Below, piece by piece: positions 1 through 7,216 of a DNA stretch of 14,634 bases. A model generated the notes under the pieces. It saw nothing but the letters and a program-made list of their open reading frames with translations. It did not search any database and was not told the DNA's origin. The DNA is from SW-9-67-25 sp964623735 (lineage in GTDB: Archaea; Halobacteriota; Halobacteria; Halobacteriales; Haloarculaceae): NCBI GenBank assembly GCA_964623735.1, contig CAZUVE010000067.1, forward strand, positions 1-14,634, read 5' to 3'. The stretch's first letter is position 1. Every line of letters begins with the position of its first letter. A program made the translations under genes and the position numbers.

Positions 1-69
1 GTCCCCACCCACCCCACACGCCCTTTCCGTTTCCAAACGATGGAGCGCCGGCCGTTCCCTCGTCGTTTC

Positions 70-151
70 ATACTGATTGCTGTGAGCCATTACCGGATCG
101 ACCGCTTGAGGTAGCGCGGTCAAAACGATAATTCGTCACAGCGATCAGTAT
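70..151 (+). repeat. ATAC-ended hairpin repeat, copy A
   Basis: This 82 bp imperfect palindrome begins ATACTGATTGCTGTGAG and ends CGTCACAGCGATCAGTAT. It has an inner stem GACCGC...GCGGTC (about 98-121). It shares the CCGGATCGACCGC core with copies B, C and D in this window. The two halves differ in sequence, so the element has an orientation; the half carrying the CCGGATCGACC core is on the left here. It abuts copy B tail to tail with no spacer. It carries no ORF. It could be a miniature mobile element or a transcript-end structure. Confidence 0.75.
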
Positions 152-233
152 ATACGGATTGCTGTAACTGTGTCCCGGTACGACCGTACGCCGTCGTGCG
201 GTTGATCCGGCACTGACTGACAGCAACCCGTAT
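152..233 (-). repeat. ATAC-ended hairpin repeat, copy B, at the valS stop codon
   Basis: This 82 bp palindrome runs from ATACGGATTGCTGTAAC to the complement of ATACGGGTTGCTGTCAG. Read on the minus strand it has the same arrangement as copies C and D: a CAGTCAGTGCCGGATC half, an ACCG...CGGT inner stem, then a GTTACAGCAATCCGTAT half. The last base of the valS TGA stop (position 233) is the first base of the element, so the element forms the immediate 3' untranslated region of valS. A role as transcription terminator or mRNA 3' stabiliser is inferred. Confidence 0.8.
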
Positions 234-2902
234 CAGGGGTAGACGAGGATCGTCGCGCGGTCGCCGTCGAGGACGGCCACTTCCTCGCCGGATTCGGCTC
301 GGTGTTCCTCGTGGACGGTGACGGCGTCGCCGCCGAGGACAGCCACCTCCCGGGGCGTCCCGCCGCCCGAACTCTCGGCGGACCCGTCGCTGCCCAGATC
401 GACCTCGATTTCGCCGTCGTACCGCTTCTGTTGTTTGACCTCGGCGGGGTCCATCGACTCGAGCGCGGCGATGACCTCGCCGGCGCGGTCGCGAAACTCG
501 GGGCCGATTGTGGCGTGGTCGGGTTCGACCTCGACGGGCACGAGTTCGACGCTGGGTTCGCCCTCGCGGATGTGGACGGGCGCGCTGACCGCCTCCGAGA
601 GGTCGTAGGTGTCGACCGGCCCTTCAATCGAGTTCTCCGGGTAGACCTCGACCTTCGAGAGTTCGGCGTTCAGCGCCAGTCCCTCGTCGGACTTCCAGCC
701 CCGGATCGTCGAGGCGACGTCCGCGATGAGCGCGCCGGCGGCCTCTGCCTCCGGATCAGCCATGTCGAGGGCGGGCCACGCGGCGTCGTGGACGCTCCCC
801 TCGGTACCCGGGAGGGTGTGCCAGGCCTCCTCCGCCAGGAAGGGAGCGAACGGCGAGAGCATCCGCAACGACGCGGAGACGGCTGTACACAGCGCCTGCC
901 GTGCGGCGTCGCGCTCCCCGGGGCGGCCCTCGTAGAGGCGTCCCTTGATGAGTTCGAGGTAGTCGTCGGCGAGGTCGCCCCAGACGAACTCCCGCAACTG
1001 CCGGAGTGCGGCGTCGAACCGGTAGTCGTCCATGGACGCGCCCACCTCGTCGGCGACCCGCGAGCACTCCGAGAGAATCCACCGGTCGACGTCCCTGTAC
1101 GCGGGCTCGTCCAGGCGCTCGCGCTCGGCGTCGAGGTGCTGTGCGGTAAAGCGGGTGATGTTCCAGACCTTCGTCGAGAACCGGCTCGCGGACTTGACCT
1201 CCTTCCACTGGAACTGGATGTCGCTGCCGGGCTGGCCGCCGAGGGCCATCGCCTGCCGGAAGGCGTCGGCGCTGTACTCCTCGACGGCCTCCTCGGGCTG
1301 GACGAAGTTGCCCCGCGATTTGGACATCTTGTTGCCGTCCGCCCCGAACACCATCCCGTTTATCAGGGCCTCCTCCCAGGGAATCTCCTCCTCGAGGGCG
1401 GTCACCCGGAGGATGGTGTAGAACGCCCAGGTGCGGATGATGTCGTGGCCCTGCTCGCGCAGGGTCGCGGGTTCGAACTCGGCGTCGGGCCAGCCCTGGA
1501 CCCACAGCGGCGTGATCGAGGAGTCCATCCACGTGTCCATCACGTCGGTCTCCCCCTCCCAGGCGTCGCTCCCACACTCCGGGCAGGCTCCGACCGCGGG
1601 GTCGTCGTCGGGGGGCACGGTGGGGAGTTCCTCCTCGTCGGCGACGTGGGTGTATCCGCAGTCGCCACAGAACCAGGCGGGAATGGGCGTGGCGAACTCC
1701 CGCTGGCGCGAAACCACCCAGTCCCACTCCATCCCCTCGGTCCACTCGACCAGGCGGTCGTACATGTGCTCCGGGATCCACTCGACGTCCCGGGCGGTCT
1801 CGAGAATCTCGTCCTGGCGGACCTCGATGAACCACTGTTCTTTCGAGAGGATCTCGATGGGCGTGTCGCACCGCCAGCACTGACCGACGTTCTGTTCGGT
1901 GGGCTCCGACCGGTTGAGGTGGCCCTCCTCGTGGAGGTCCCCGAGGATCTCCTCCTTGGCGTCCTCGACGGCGAGACCGGCGTACTCGCCGGCGGCGTCG
2001 GTCAGGTGACCGTCCTCGGTGAAGACCGTCCGCGTCTCGAGGTCGTACGCGCCCCACCAGTCGACGTCCTGCTTGTCCCCGAAGGTACAGATCATCACCG
2101 CGCCGGTCCCGAAGGAACTGTCGACCTCGGGGTCGGCGATCAGTTCGACCTCCTGTCCGAAGATGGGCACCCCGAACGTATCGCCCACACGGTCGGCGTA
2201 GCGGTCGTCGTCGGGGTCGACCGCCATCGACACACACGCCGCGAGCAGCTCCGGGCGTGTTGTCGCGATCCCGATCTCATCGGTCTCCTCGTCGGCACCC
2301 GGGAACGTGATGTAGTAGAGGGTGCCGTCGACGCCCTCCTCGGTCTCGACCTCGGCGTCGGCGATGGCGGTCTCGCAGCGGGGACACCAGTTGACGGGGT
2401 GGTCGTCGCGGTAGACGTACCCCTCCTCGGACATCCGGACGAACGAGCGCTGGGTCTCGCCCCAGTACCCGGGGTCCATGGTCTTGTACTCGTGGTCCCA
2501 GTCCTGGGAGAACCCCAGCGTGTGCATCGTCTCCCGCATCGCGTCGATCTGCTCTTCGGTGTGCTCGACACACATCTCTCTGAACTCCTCGCGGGGGACG
2601 TCAGTCCGGTGGATGCCCTCGTTCTCCTCGACTTTGACCTCCGTGGGGAGGCCGTGACAGTCCCACCCCTGTGGAAAGAGGACGTCCTCGCCGACGAGGC
2701 GGTGGTACCGGGCCGCGAAGTCCATGTAACACCACCCCAGGGCGTTCCCGATGTGGAGGTTCCCCGTCGGGTAGGGCGGCGGGGTGTCGACGACGTAGTC
2801 CGGTTTTGTCCCCTCGTAACTGTACACGTCCATCTCCTTCCAGCGCTCGCGCCACTTCCCTTCGACGCTCGCCGGGTCGTACGTGTCTGGAATCTCTGTC
2901 AT
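233..2902 (-). CDS. valS: Valyl-tRNA synthetase
   Basis: Class Ia aminoacyl-tRNA synthetase that charges tRNA-Val with valine in the cytoplasm. The 889-residue product is full length for the family. Seen in sequence: the HIGH-type signature (PTGNLHIGN, about residues 45-53) and the KMSKS signature (NKMSKSRGN, about 520-528). The CP1 editing region includes ATTRPELL (about 213-220) and GTGAVMICTFGDKQDVDWW, and the zinc-type pairs are WCPRC (about 173), QCWRC (about 341), FCGDC (about 411) and ACPEC (about 440). The C-terminal part is the helical anticodon-binding domain with an acidic tail. The start is the ATG at 2902, giving MTEIPDTYDP. It is monocistronic. No TATA box lies at -27, but a TATA-like ACTTATAC about 125-135 bp upstream suggests a leader of about 100 nt. 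The stop codon overlaps repeat copy B. Confidence 0.98.
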   Translation of the reverse strand: MTEIPDTYDPASVEGKWRERWKEMDVYSYEGTKPDYVVDTPPPYPTGNLHIGNALGWCYMDFAARYHRLVGEDVLFPQGWDCHGLPTEVKVEENEGIHRTDVPREEFREMCVEHTEEQIDAMRETMHTLGFSQDWDHEYKTMDPGYWGETQRSFVRMSEEGYVYRDDHPVNWCPRCETAIADAEVETEEGVDGTLYYITFPGADEETDEIGIATTRPELLAACVSMAVDPDDDRYADRVGDTFGVPIFGQEVELIADPEVDSSFGTGAVMICTFGDKQDVDWWGAYDLETRTVFTEDGHLTDAAGEYAGLAVEDAKEEILGDLHEEGHLNRSEPTEQNVGQCWRCDTPIEILSKEQWFIEVRQDEILETARDVEWIPEHMYDRLVEWTEGMEWDWVVSRQREFATPIPAWFCGDCGYTHVADEEELPTVPPDDDPAVGACPECGSDAWEGETDVMDTWMDSSITPLWVQGWPDAEFEPATLREQGHDIIRTWAFYTILRVTALEEEIPWEEALINGMVFGADGNKMSKSRGNFVQPEEAVEEYSADAFRQAMALGGQPGSDIQFQWKEVKSASRFSTKVWNITRFTAQHLDAERERLDEPAYRDVDRWILSECSRVADEVGASMDDYRFDAALRQLREFVWGDLADDYLELIKGRLYEGRPGERDAARQALCTAVSASLRMLSPFAPFLAEEAWHTLPGTEGSVHDAAWPALDMADPEAEAAGALIADVASTIRGWKSDEGLALNAELSKVEVYPENSIEGPVDTYDLSEAVSAPVHIREGEPSVELVPVEVEPDHATIGPEFRDRAGEVIAALESMDPAEVKQQKRYDGEIEVDLGSDGSAESSGGGTPREVAVLGGDAVTVHEEHRAESGEEVAVLDGDRATILVYP

Positions 2903-3027
2903 AACTCACTCCGGTGGCTGTCGGGTCCTGTCTCGGCGGAACGAGAATCCGGGACTGGCCGGTCTACGCGGGCTGACGTACTACCGACGGAACCACGTCC
3001 ATGTTCGATGGGTGGGAAGTCGCTGGT

Positions 3028-3052
3028 ATAAGTTTTCGCTTTACTTTTTTCC
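3028..3052. promoter_or_regulatory. AT-rich promoter region between valS and the acetyltransferase remnant
   Basis: A short AT-rich island (GGTATAAGTTTTCGCTTTAC) stands in GC-rich surroundings. On the minus strand it reads GCGAAAACTTATACC and is the only TATA-like candidate for valS, implying a start site near 3007 and a leader of about 100 nt. On the plus strand TATAAG at 3031-3036 could have driven the now broken GNAT gene. Assignment rests on composition and position only. Confidence 0.4.
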
Positions 3053-3069
3053 GGCCGCTCGAACGGCGG

Positions 3070-3567
3070 TGTACGCGACCGGACCTCGCGGTACGGAAGG
3101 CGACGACCGACGACGCGGGGGCAGTCCGGCGGGTTGCGCGCAGGGCCTGGCGGGCCACCTGCGGGTTCATCGACGAGGAGACCGCCGAGAGGAGGCTGGC
3201 CCAGGGGTACTCGACCGAGTTCCTGGAGGAGGCCATCGAGAGCCCGGAACTGACGCTGTTCGTCGCCGGCGTCGACGGGGGGGTCGTCGGCTACGTGAGC
3301 TGAACCGCCGGGCGACGACGGCGTCGGGCAGGTGGGCGTCCACGTCTCGCCCGACTACTGGGGCGAGGCACTCGGCCTGTCCTGCCTGTAGAGCGGGCCG
3401 AAGTGTATCTGCGCGAGAAGCGGGCAGAGGCCGTCGAGGACGTGGTGCTCGCGGACAACGAGGTCGGTAACACCTTCTACGAGCGGCACTTCGAGCGGGT
3501 GGCGGAGACGACCGCGGAGGTGAGCGGCGAGGAGTACGACGCAAACGTCTACCGCGGGGACCTGTAG
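3070..3567 (+). pseudogene. GNAT-family N-acetyltransferase, broken by frameshifts
   Basis: The remnant begins in one frame with DLAVRKATTDDAGAVRRVAR and ends in that frame with VVGYVS at a TGA (3301-3303). The homology continues one frame over at 3302-3390 (EPPGDDGVGQVGVHVSPDYW, the core GNAT acetyl-CoA-binding region) and stops at a TAG. It resumes in the first frame from 3391 (ERAEVYLREKRAEAVEDVVL to ANVYRGDL, TAG at 3565-3567). The order matches GCN5-related acetyltransferases of about 160 residues: N-terminal RxAT/DD segment, beta4/motif A, and the C-terminal NxxGxxFYER segment. The second shift restores the frame of the first. No credible ATG precedes the homology, so the start also looks decayed. 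It was probably once a stand-alone GNAT of unknown substrate. Sequencing error could explain one lesion but not easily both plus the missing start. Confidence 0.8.
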
Positions 3568-3587
3568 CCCGCGTTCGACGCCGTCGC
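3566..3587 (+). repeat. 22 bp direct repeat of an internal gnd segment
   Basis: Twenty-two bases starting AGCCCGCGTTCGACGCC, just after the GNAT remnant, recur exactly at 4118-4139 inside gnd, where they encode part of EPAFDAVA (residues 143-150). The following bases also resemble gnd loosely, with a GGGC..GCGGGC-like pattern. This may be a trace of partial gnd duplication or illegitimate recombination. High G+C content raises the chance of coincidence. Confidence 0.5.
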
Positions 3588-3690
3588 TCCCACAGGGCTC
3601 GCGAGGGCCCGTGGCACCCGACGCACCGACGGCCACCCGGCGATGGGGGTGCACCACAACCCCTACCTGTCCGCCCCGCGAGCGACCGGT

Positions 3691-4587
3691 ATGGAACTGG
3701 GTGTCATCGGTCTCGGGCGGATGGGACGGATCGTCGCGGACCGGCTGGCCGCGGCCGGACACGGCGTCGTCGCGTACGACGTCGACGAGGACGCGGTCGC
3801 GGACGCGGCGGACGCGGGCGCCGAACCCGCCGGGTCGATACCGGACCTGGCCGACCGGCTGGGCGAGGACAAACGCGTGTGGCTGATGGTGCCCGCCGGC
3901 GACCCGGTCGACGCCGCGCTGGCGGAACTGGCGGGCCACCTCGACGGGGAGGACGTGGTCGTCGACGGTGGCAACTCCCACTTCCGGGACTCGGTCCAGC
4001 GGGCGGAGACGACCGCGGCCGCGTACCTCGACTGCGGGACCTCCGGGGGGCCCGCGGGCGCCGAGCGGGGCTTCTCGCTGATGGTGGGCGGGCCGGCGTG
4101 GGCCTACGAGGAACTCGAGCCCGCGTTCGACGCCGTCGCGACCGGGCCCGCGGGCCACGAGCGGATGGGACCCTCGGGCGCGGGCCACTACGTGAAGATG
4201 GTCCACAACGGGGTCGAGTACGCCCTCATGCAGGCCTACGGCGAGGGGTTCGAGCTCCTCCACGAGGGCCGGTACGACCTCGATCTCGAGGCGGTCGCGC
4301 GCACCTGGACCAACGGCGCGGTGATCCGGTCGTGGCTGCTCGACCTCTGCGAGGAGGCGTTCCGCGAGGAGGGCACGGACCTGGGGGACGTGGCCGACCA
4401 CGTCGCCGGCGGCTCGACGGGGACCTGGACGGTCCGGGAGGCGCTCGAACAGGAGGTGCCGGTGCCGCTCATCCACGGAGCGCTTGCCGAGCGGTTCGGC
4501 TCGCGGGCCGACCGGGGGCGGTTCTCTCGGCGGCTCGCCAACCGGCTCCGCTACGGGTTCGGGCGACACGAGGTGCGGCGGCGGTAG
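3691..4587 (+). CDS. gnd: 6-phosphogluconate dehydrogenase, decarboxylating (GndA type)
   Basis: Oxidises 6-phosphogluconate to ribulose 5-phosphate and CO2 in the oxidative pentose phosphate pathway. The 298-residue protein is the short class typical of archaea and some bacteria. Seen: the Rossmann motif GVIGLGRMG (residues 4-12), an acidic residue at the end of beta2 (AYD, D30) that usually goes with NAD+ preference, VDGGNSHFRDS (91-101), the substrate-binding CGTSGG (115-120), and the catalytic segment GHYVKMVHNGVEY with K169 and N173. The ATG at 3691 is chosen because it starts directly on the beta1 strand; an in-frame ATG at 3643 would add 16 residues unlike the family. No convincing TATA box is visible. 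The stretch 3568-3690 between the broken GNAT and this start holds no gene. Confidence 0.95.
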   Translation: MELGVIGLGRMGRIVADRLAAAGHGVVAYDVDEDAVADAADAGAEPAGSIPDLADRLGEDKRVWLMVPAGDPVDAALAELAGHLDGEDVVVDGGNSHFRDSVQRAETTAAAYLDCGTSGGPAGAERGFSLMVGGPAWAYEELEPAFDAVATGPAGHERMGPSGAGHYVKMVHNGVEYALMQAYGEGFELLHEGRYDLDLEAVARTWTNGAVIRSWLLDLCEEAFREEGTDLGDVADHVAGGSTGTWTVREALEQEVPVPLIHGALAERFGSRADRGRFSRRLANRLRYGFGRHEVRRR

Positions 4588-4635
4588 CCGGCCGGCGGTT
4601 CGATGGTGGCGTCTCCCGGAGCCCCACTGGCCCAC

Positions 4636-4909
4636 GCCTGTACGGCTGTCTCTTACCCATAAGTCCGTGAGTTTCTAAAGCGACATGTTGGCCGCTTTCG
4701 GCGGTGATCTACGAAGGGTTCGGCCAGGCCGGGGGAGACATCGAGGGGGATATCAGTCACGGTGGGTGCTCAAGCTGCCCTGTGCTTTCAGCTGGAATCG
4801 GTCCCTGCGCCCGGGTGAGACGCCAGATATCGGTATTCTCGTCAGCTCTCAGTAATGAGGCCGTCTATTCCTGCGGCTCAACTTGTGGGTAAGAGACAGG
4901 CCTGTACGG
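4636..4909. mobile_element. MITE, 254 bp, with Tn5/IS4-family-like ends and 10 bp target duplication
   Basis: The element itself spans 4646-4899. Left end CTGTCTCTTACCCATAAGT (4646-4664) and right end ACTTGTGGGTAAGAGACAG (4881-4899) are 19 bp terminal inverted repeats with one mismatch. Both are flanked directly by GCCTGTACGG (4636-4645 and 4900-4909), a perfect 10 bp target-site duplication. The ends resemble the IS50/Tn5 outer end (16 of 19 for the right end against CTGACTCTTATACACAAGT, recalled from memory). The IS4 family includes the haloarchaeal ISH8 group, for which 10 bp duplications are known. The interior has no credible transposase ORF, so it is non-autonomous. It lies in intergenic DNA between gnd and the convergent nucleotidyltransferase. 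The remaining DNA at 4910-5054 shows no gene. Confidence 0.9.
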
Positions 4910-5054
4910 CCGGGGGCTTTCTTATCGGTCTGGCCGGTGGCAATTCACACTCCGAGTCCCAAAGAGCGGCCGGGAGCCTTCGTGTGGATCCCAACCGCAG
5001 TAACGGTTCACACGACGATTCCTCGAGAACAGCCGGGGCCACAGACACTAGTTC

Positions 5055-6023
5055 CTAGTCGCCGTTGTCGATCTGCGAGTGGGCGCCGATGAGCGCCCCC
5101 GAGAGGTCCAGGTCGCCGACAACGGCCTCCGAGTCGACGATGGAGTCCTTGAGAGCCGAGTCCTCGACGGTCGCGCCGGGGAACACGAGCGAGCGGTCGA
5201 GCGCGGCGTTCCGGACCGTGGCGTCGGTCATGACGTGGACGTTCTCGCCGACATCGGTCCCCTCGACGGTCGCGGAGTCGGCGACGATGGTGTCGCCGTC
5301 CAGCGCCCACGCGACCGCGTCGAGGTAGCTCGCGGGGGTGCCGATGTCGAACCACGCGCCGTCGAAGGTGAACGCGCGGACCTCGCGCCTGCCGACGAGC
5401 CACTGGAGGAACCACCCGGGCTCGTCGGGGTTGTTGCCGCCCGCGAGGTACTCCTCGAAGCGGACGTCCTCGGCCGGGAACGCGTAGCAGGCAATCGAGA
5501 CGAGTGTGCTCGGCGGGTCGGCGGGCTTCTCCTCGAAGTCGACCACGCGGTCGTCCTCGAGTTCGACCAGCCCGTAGGATTTGGCCTTCTCGCGGGAGCC
5601 GACGTCGTAGGCCGCCAGCGCGGGCGCCTGCTCGGCCTCGAAGAAGTCCAGAAAGTCCGCGATGTCGAAACTGATGAGGTTGTCCCCCGCGACCACGAGC
5701 AGGTCCTCGCCCGCGAGTCCCTCGCGGTCGACCAGCTGTGCGAGCGCGCCGATGACGCCGAACTTCTCGGCCTCGCCGGTCGTGTCCTCAACACTCAACT
5801 GCGGTGCCTCGAACCCGGCCGCGGCGACGTGCTCGCGGAAGTCCGCGGCGAACCGCTCGTTCGTGCTGACGTACACCTCCTCGATCCGGTCGTCCCGTTC
5901 GAGTTCGCCGAGGACGCGGTCGACGACAGTTGTCTCTCCCACCGGGAGCAGCATCTTCGGTCGGTGGCGGGTGACCGGCCACAGCCGCGTTGCGTACCCC
6001 CCAGCGAGCACGACGGCCTGCAT
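5055..6023 (-). CDS. Sugar-1-phosphate nucleotidyltransferase (RmlA/GlmU-like)
   Basis: Predicted to couple a sugar 1-phosphate to an NTP, giving an NDP-sugar for surface glycan or glycoprotein synthesis; the exact sugar and nucleotide cannot be read from sequence. The 322-residue protein opens with the pyrophosphorylase signature LAGGYATRLWPVTRHRPKML (residues 6-25; GG-x-x-TRL and K23). It has the metal-binding AGDN (112-115, D114), the sugar-site VDFEEKP (161-167) and the second metal site GAWFDIGTP (222-230, D226). Residues about 244-318 are hexapeptide-like repeats of a left-handed beta-helix (IVADSATVEG, VGENVHVMTDATV). The start is ATG 6023, with ATTTA centred 27 bp upstream, suggesting a leaderless transcript. 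It is divergent from the HTH/zinc-ribbon gene. The longer upstream open frame is not coding-like. Confidence 0.93.
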   Translation of the reverse strand: MQAVVLAGGYATRLWPVTRHRPKMLLPVGETTVVDRVLGELERDDRIEEVYVSTNERFAADFREHVAAAGFEAPQLSVEDTTGEAEKFGVIGALAQLVDREGLAGEDLLVVAGDNLISFDIADFLDFFEAEQAPALAAYDVGSREKAKSYGLVELEDDRVVDFEEKPADPPSTLVSIACYAFPAEDVRFEEYLAGGNNPDEPGWFLQWLVGRREVRAFTFDGAWFDIGTPASYLDAVAWALDGDTIVADSATVEGTDVGENVHVMTDATVRNAALDRSLVFPGATVEDSALKDSIVDSEAVVGDLDLSGALIGAHSQIDNGD

Positions 6024-6047
6024 ACACTGTTGGTCCCGGCGGGCTGG

Positions 6048-6074
6048 TAAATCCCTTTTCATCCCCAGGTATAT
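6048..6074. promoter_or_regulatory. Divergent promoter pair, nucleotidyltransferase and HTH/zinc-ribbon gene
   Basis: Minus-strand ATTTA (6052-6048) lies 25-29 bp upstream of the nucleotidyltransferase ATG. Plus-strand TATAT (6070-6074) lies 25-29 bp upstream of the ATG at 6099. This is the expected TATA-box position for leaderless haloarchaeal transcripts, so both genes are probably transcribed with essentially no 5' untranslated region. Confidence 0.6.
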
Positions 6075-6098
6075 GTACGCCCGATGGCAACGTCCGGT

Positions 6099-6389
6099 AT
6101 GCGCGAGGCGAGCCGGACCACCCGCGAGCGGATGGCTGACCGACTGCGCGAGCAACCCCTCTCGGCGGCCGCGCTCGCCCGGGAGTTCGACGTCCAGGCC
6201 GGCGACGCGCTCGACCACGTCCGACACATCGCCCGGTCGCTGGAGGGAACCGGCGAACGCCTGCTCGTCGCTCCCCCCGAGTGCCGGGACTGTGGCTTCG
6301 ACGGTTTCGACGATCCCGCCAACCGCCCCAGCCGCTGCCCCGAGTGCAAGAGCGAGGACCTCTCCGAACCGGTCTTCCGCGTCGAGTGA
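6099..6389 (+). CDS. Predicted transcriptional regulator, HTH plus zinc ribbon (COG3357 type)
   Basis: This small protein of 96 residues has an N-terminal winged-helix-like region (RTTRERMADRLREQPLSAAA, then ALDHVRHIARSL) and a C-terminal zinc ribbon with C62-x2-C65 (ECRDCGF) and C80-x2-C83 (RCPECKS). The linker LLVAPPECRDCGF is typical of this archaeal family, which is annotated as HTH fused to a Zn ribbon; its DNA targets are not known. The ATG at 6099 (MREASRTTRER) is preferred over the in-frame ATG at 6084 because a TATA box sits exactly 27 bp upstream of 6099 and family members tend to begin near this point. It could control the divergent nucleotidyltransferase, but that rests only on adjacency. 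Confidence 0.85.
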   Translation: MREASRTTRERMADRLREQPLSAAALAREFDVQAGDALDHVRHIARSLEGTGERLLVAPPECRDCGFDGFDDPANRPSRCPECKSEDLSEPVFRVE

Positions 6390-6724
6390 ATCGACATCTC
6401 GCAAAAGTATTGATAAATCTGCGTGAACGTATTTCTATACTTAGATAAGTACGTACTTTAGGCGATGCGAACAGGAACGGTATCACCGGCCATTTCCACG
6501 GTATCGTACAGTCCAAACCGACCATTAGTAAAATAAATATTTATACTATATATCTTGCATTTTGGAGGACACCAGCTCCTCAACCACGCTGACTGGTCAG
6601 CTCAAGCACTCGCCCAGCAACTGATCGAGTCTGTGATTTGATTCGGGGGAGACACTACGATACAGCAGAGAGACCCGTCATCGGCGGCTCTCCTCCCCGG
6701 GAATTCAGGCGAAGAAACTACCTG
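6390..6724 (+). other. AT-rich intergenic stretch with promoter-like motifs and a decayed reading frame
   Basis: This stretch is markedly richer in A+T than its neighbours (for example 6525-6560, AAAATAAATATTTATACTAT). A 23-codon ORF at 6465-6536 (begins MRTGTVSPAI) has TATA-like CTATACTTA centred about 27 bp upstream. From about 6555 a coding-like frame without an ATG reads HFGGHQLLNHADWSAQALAQ then QLIESVI, meets a TGA at 6639-6641, and continues in the same frame as FGGDTTIQQRDPSSAALLPG to a TGA at 6723-6725, exactly where repeat copy C begins. I do not recognise either peptide. The region may be the remnant of an inactivated gene or of an inserted segment. Confidence 0.35.
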
Positions 6725-6807
6725 ATGCGGAGTGCTGTGAGTCAGTACCGGATCGACTGCACGACAGCGTGTGTTCGCACCGGTAAAACAGTTACAGCAA
6801 TCCGTAT
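6725..6807 (+). repeat. ATAC-ended hairpin repeat, copy C
   Basis: This 83 bp palindrome begins ATGCGGAGTGCTGTGAGTCA and ends CAGTTACAGCAATCCGTAT. It is in the same orientation as copy D, with the CCGGATCGACTGC core in the left half. Its first base is the A of a TGA (6723-6725) that closes the decayed frame of the preceding stretch. Together with copy D it forms a direct repeat that brackets the cupin gene. Confidence 0.78.
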
Positions 6808-6860
6808 TGATCAGCGAAGTGAGGTGTGAACTGACCGATCTTGTCAACTGGAGCAGAGCG

Positions 6861-6866
6861 TTTTTT
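6861..6866 (+). promoter_or_regulatory. TATA-like box of the cupin gene
   Basis: TTTTTT at 6861-6866 lies 26-31 bp upstream of the ATG at 6892, the spacing expected for a leaderless haloarchaeal gene. It supports 6892 rather than the in-frame GTG at 6889. Confidence 0.4.
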
Positions 6867-6891
6867 GTGATCCCGGGAGAACGTTCGCGTG

Positions 6892-7212
6892 ATGAGCCAC
6901 GACAAAGTCAGTTACCACGAGATCGAACCGGTGGCCGGCGCGATGCACTTCCTCCGGAGCCCACTCGAGTGCGAGGAACTCGGGTTCACGGTCGTGGAGT
7001 GTCCGCCCGGCTGGGAGGGCAAACCCCACGACCACGCCGACGAGGGCGAGGAGGAGGTGTACCTCCTGACAGAGGGGGAGGCGACGATCAGCGTCGAGGG
7101 TGAGGACGTCCACCTCTCGGCGGGGGACGCGCTGCGGGTCGACCCAGGGGCCCGCCGGCAGATCACCAACGGCGACGTCGACAGCACGTTCGTCATTGCC
7201 GGCGCGCCCTGA
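6892..7212 (+). CDS. Small cupin-domain protein
   Basis: A single-domain beta-barrel protein of 106 residues. Cupin motif 1 is present as GKPHDHADEGEEEVYLLTEG (residues 43-62), with H46, H48 and an acidic cluster 51-55 as probable metal ligands. Motif 2 is AGDALRVDPGARRQITN (77-93), where the usual histidine is replaced by Q90. The metal site may therefore have only three ligands, or the protein may bind a ligand without catalysis. The substrate is unknown. The ATG at 6892 is preferred over the GTG at 6889. The gene stands alone between hairpin repeat copies C and D. Its TGA is followed by TACGATACGG, so copy D begins four bases after the stop. Confidence 0.85.
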   Translation: MSHDKVSYHEIEPVAGAMHFLRSPLECEELGFTVVECPPGWEGKPHDHADEGEEEVYLLTEGEATISVEGEDVHLSAGDALRVDPGARRQITNGDVDSTFVIAGAP

Positions 7213-7216
7213 TACG

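Noticed and set aside
70..233. CRISPR array
   Set aside because: The two copies are inverted relative to each other, imperfect, palindromic, contiguous without spacers, and have no cas genes nearby.
302..3031. 909-codon plus-strand open frame opposite valS
   Set aside because: It is the antisense shadow of valS caused by high G+C codon use; its translation is low-complexity and matches no family, while the minus strand shows clear synthetase signatures.
4704..4892. 62-codon ORF inside the MITE
   Set aside because: No transposase-like motif and no coding character; it ends in the terminal repeat.
4646..4899. Tn5 mosaic-end (sequencing library adapter) contamination
   Set aside because: The ends differ from the adapter sequence at several positions and bound a 254 bp segment with a perfect 10 bp host duplication, which indicates natural transposition.
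6602..6847. 81-codon minus-strand ORF through repeat copy C
   Set aside because: It runs across the palindrome and has no family features; probably chance in the less GC-rich region.
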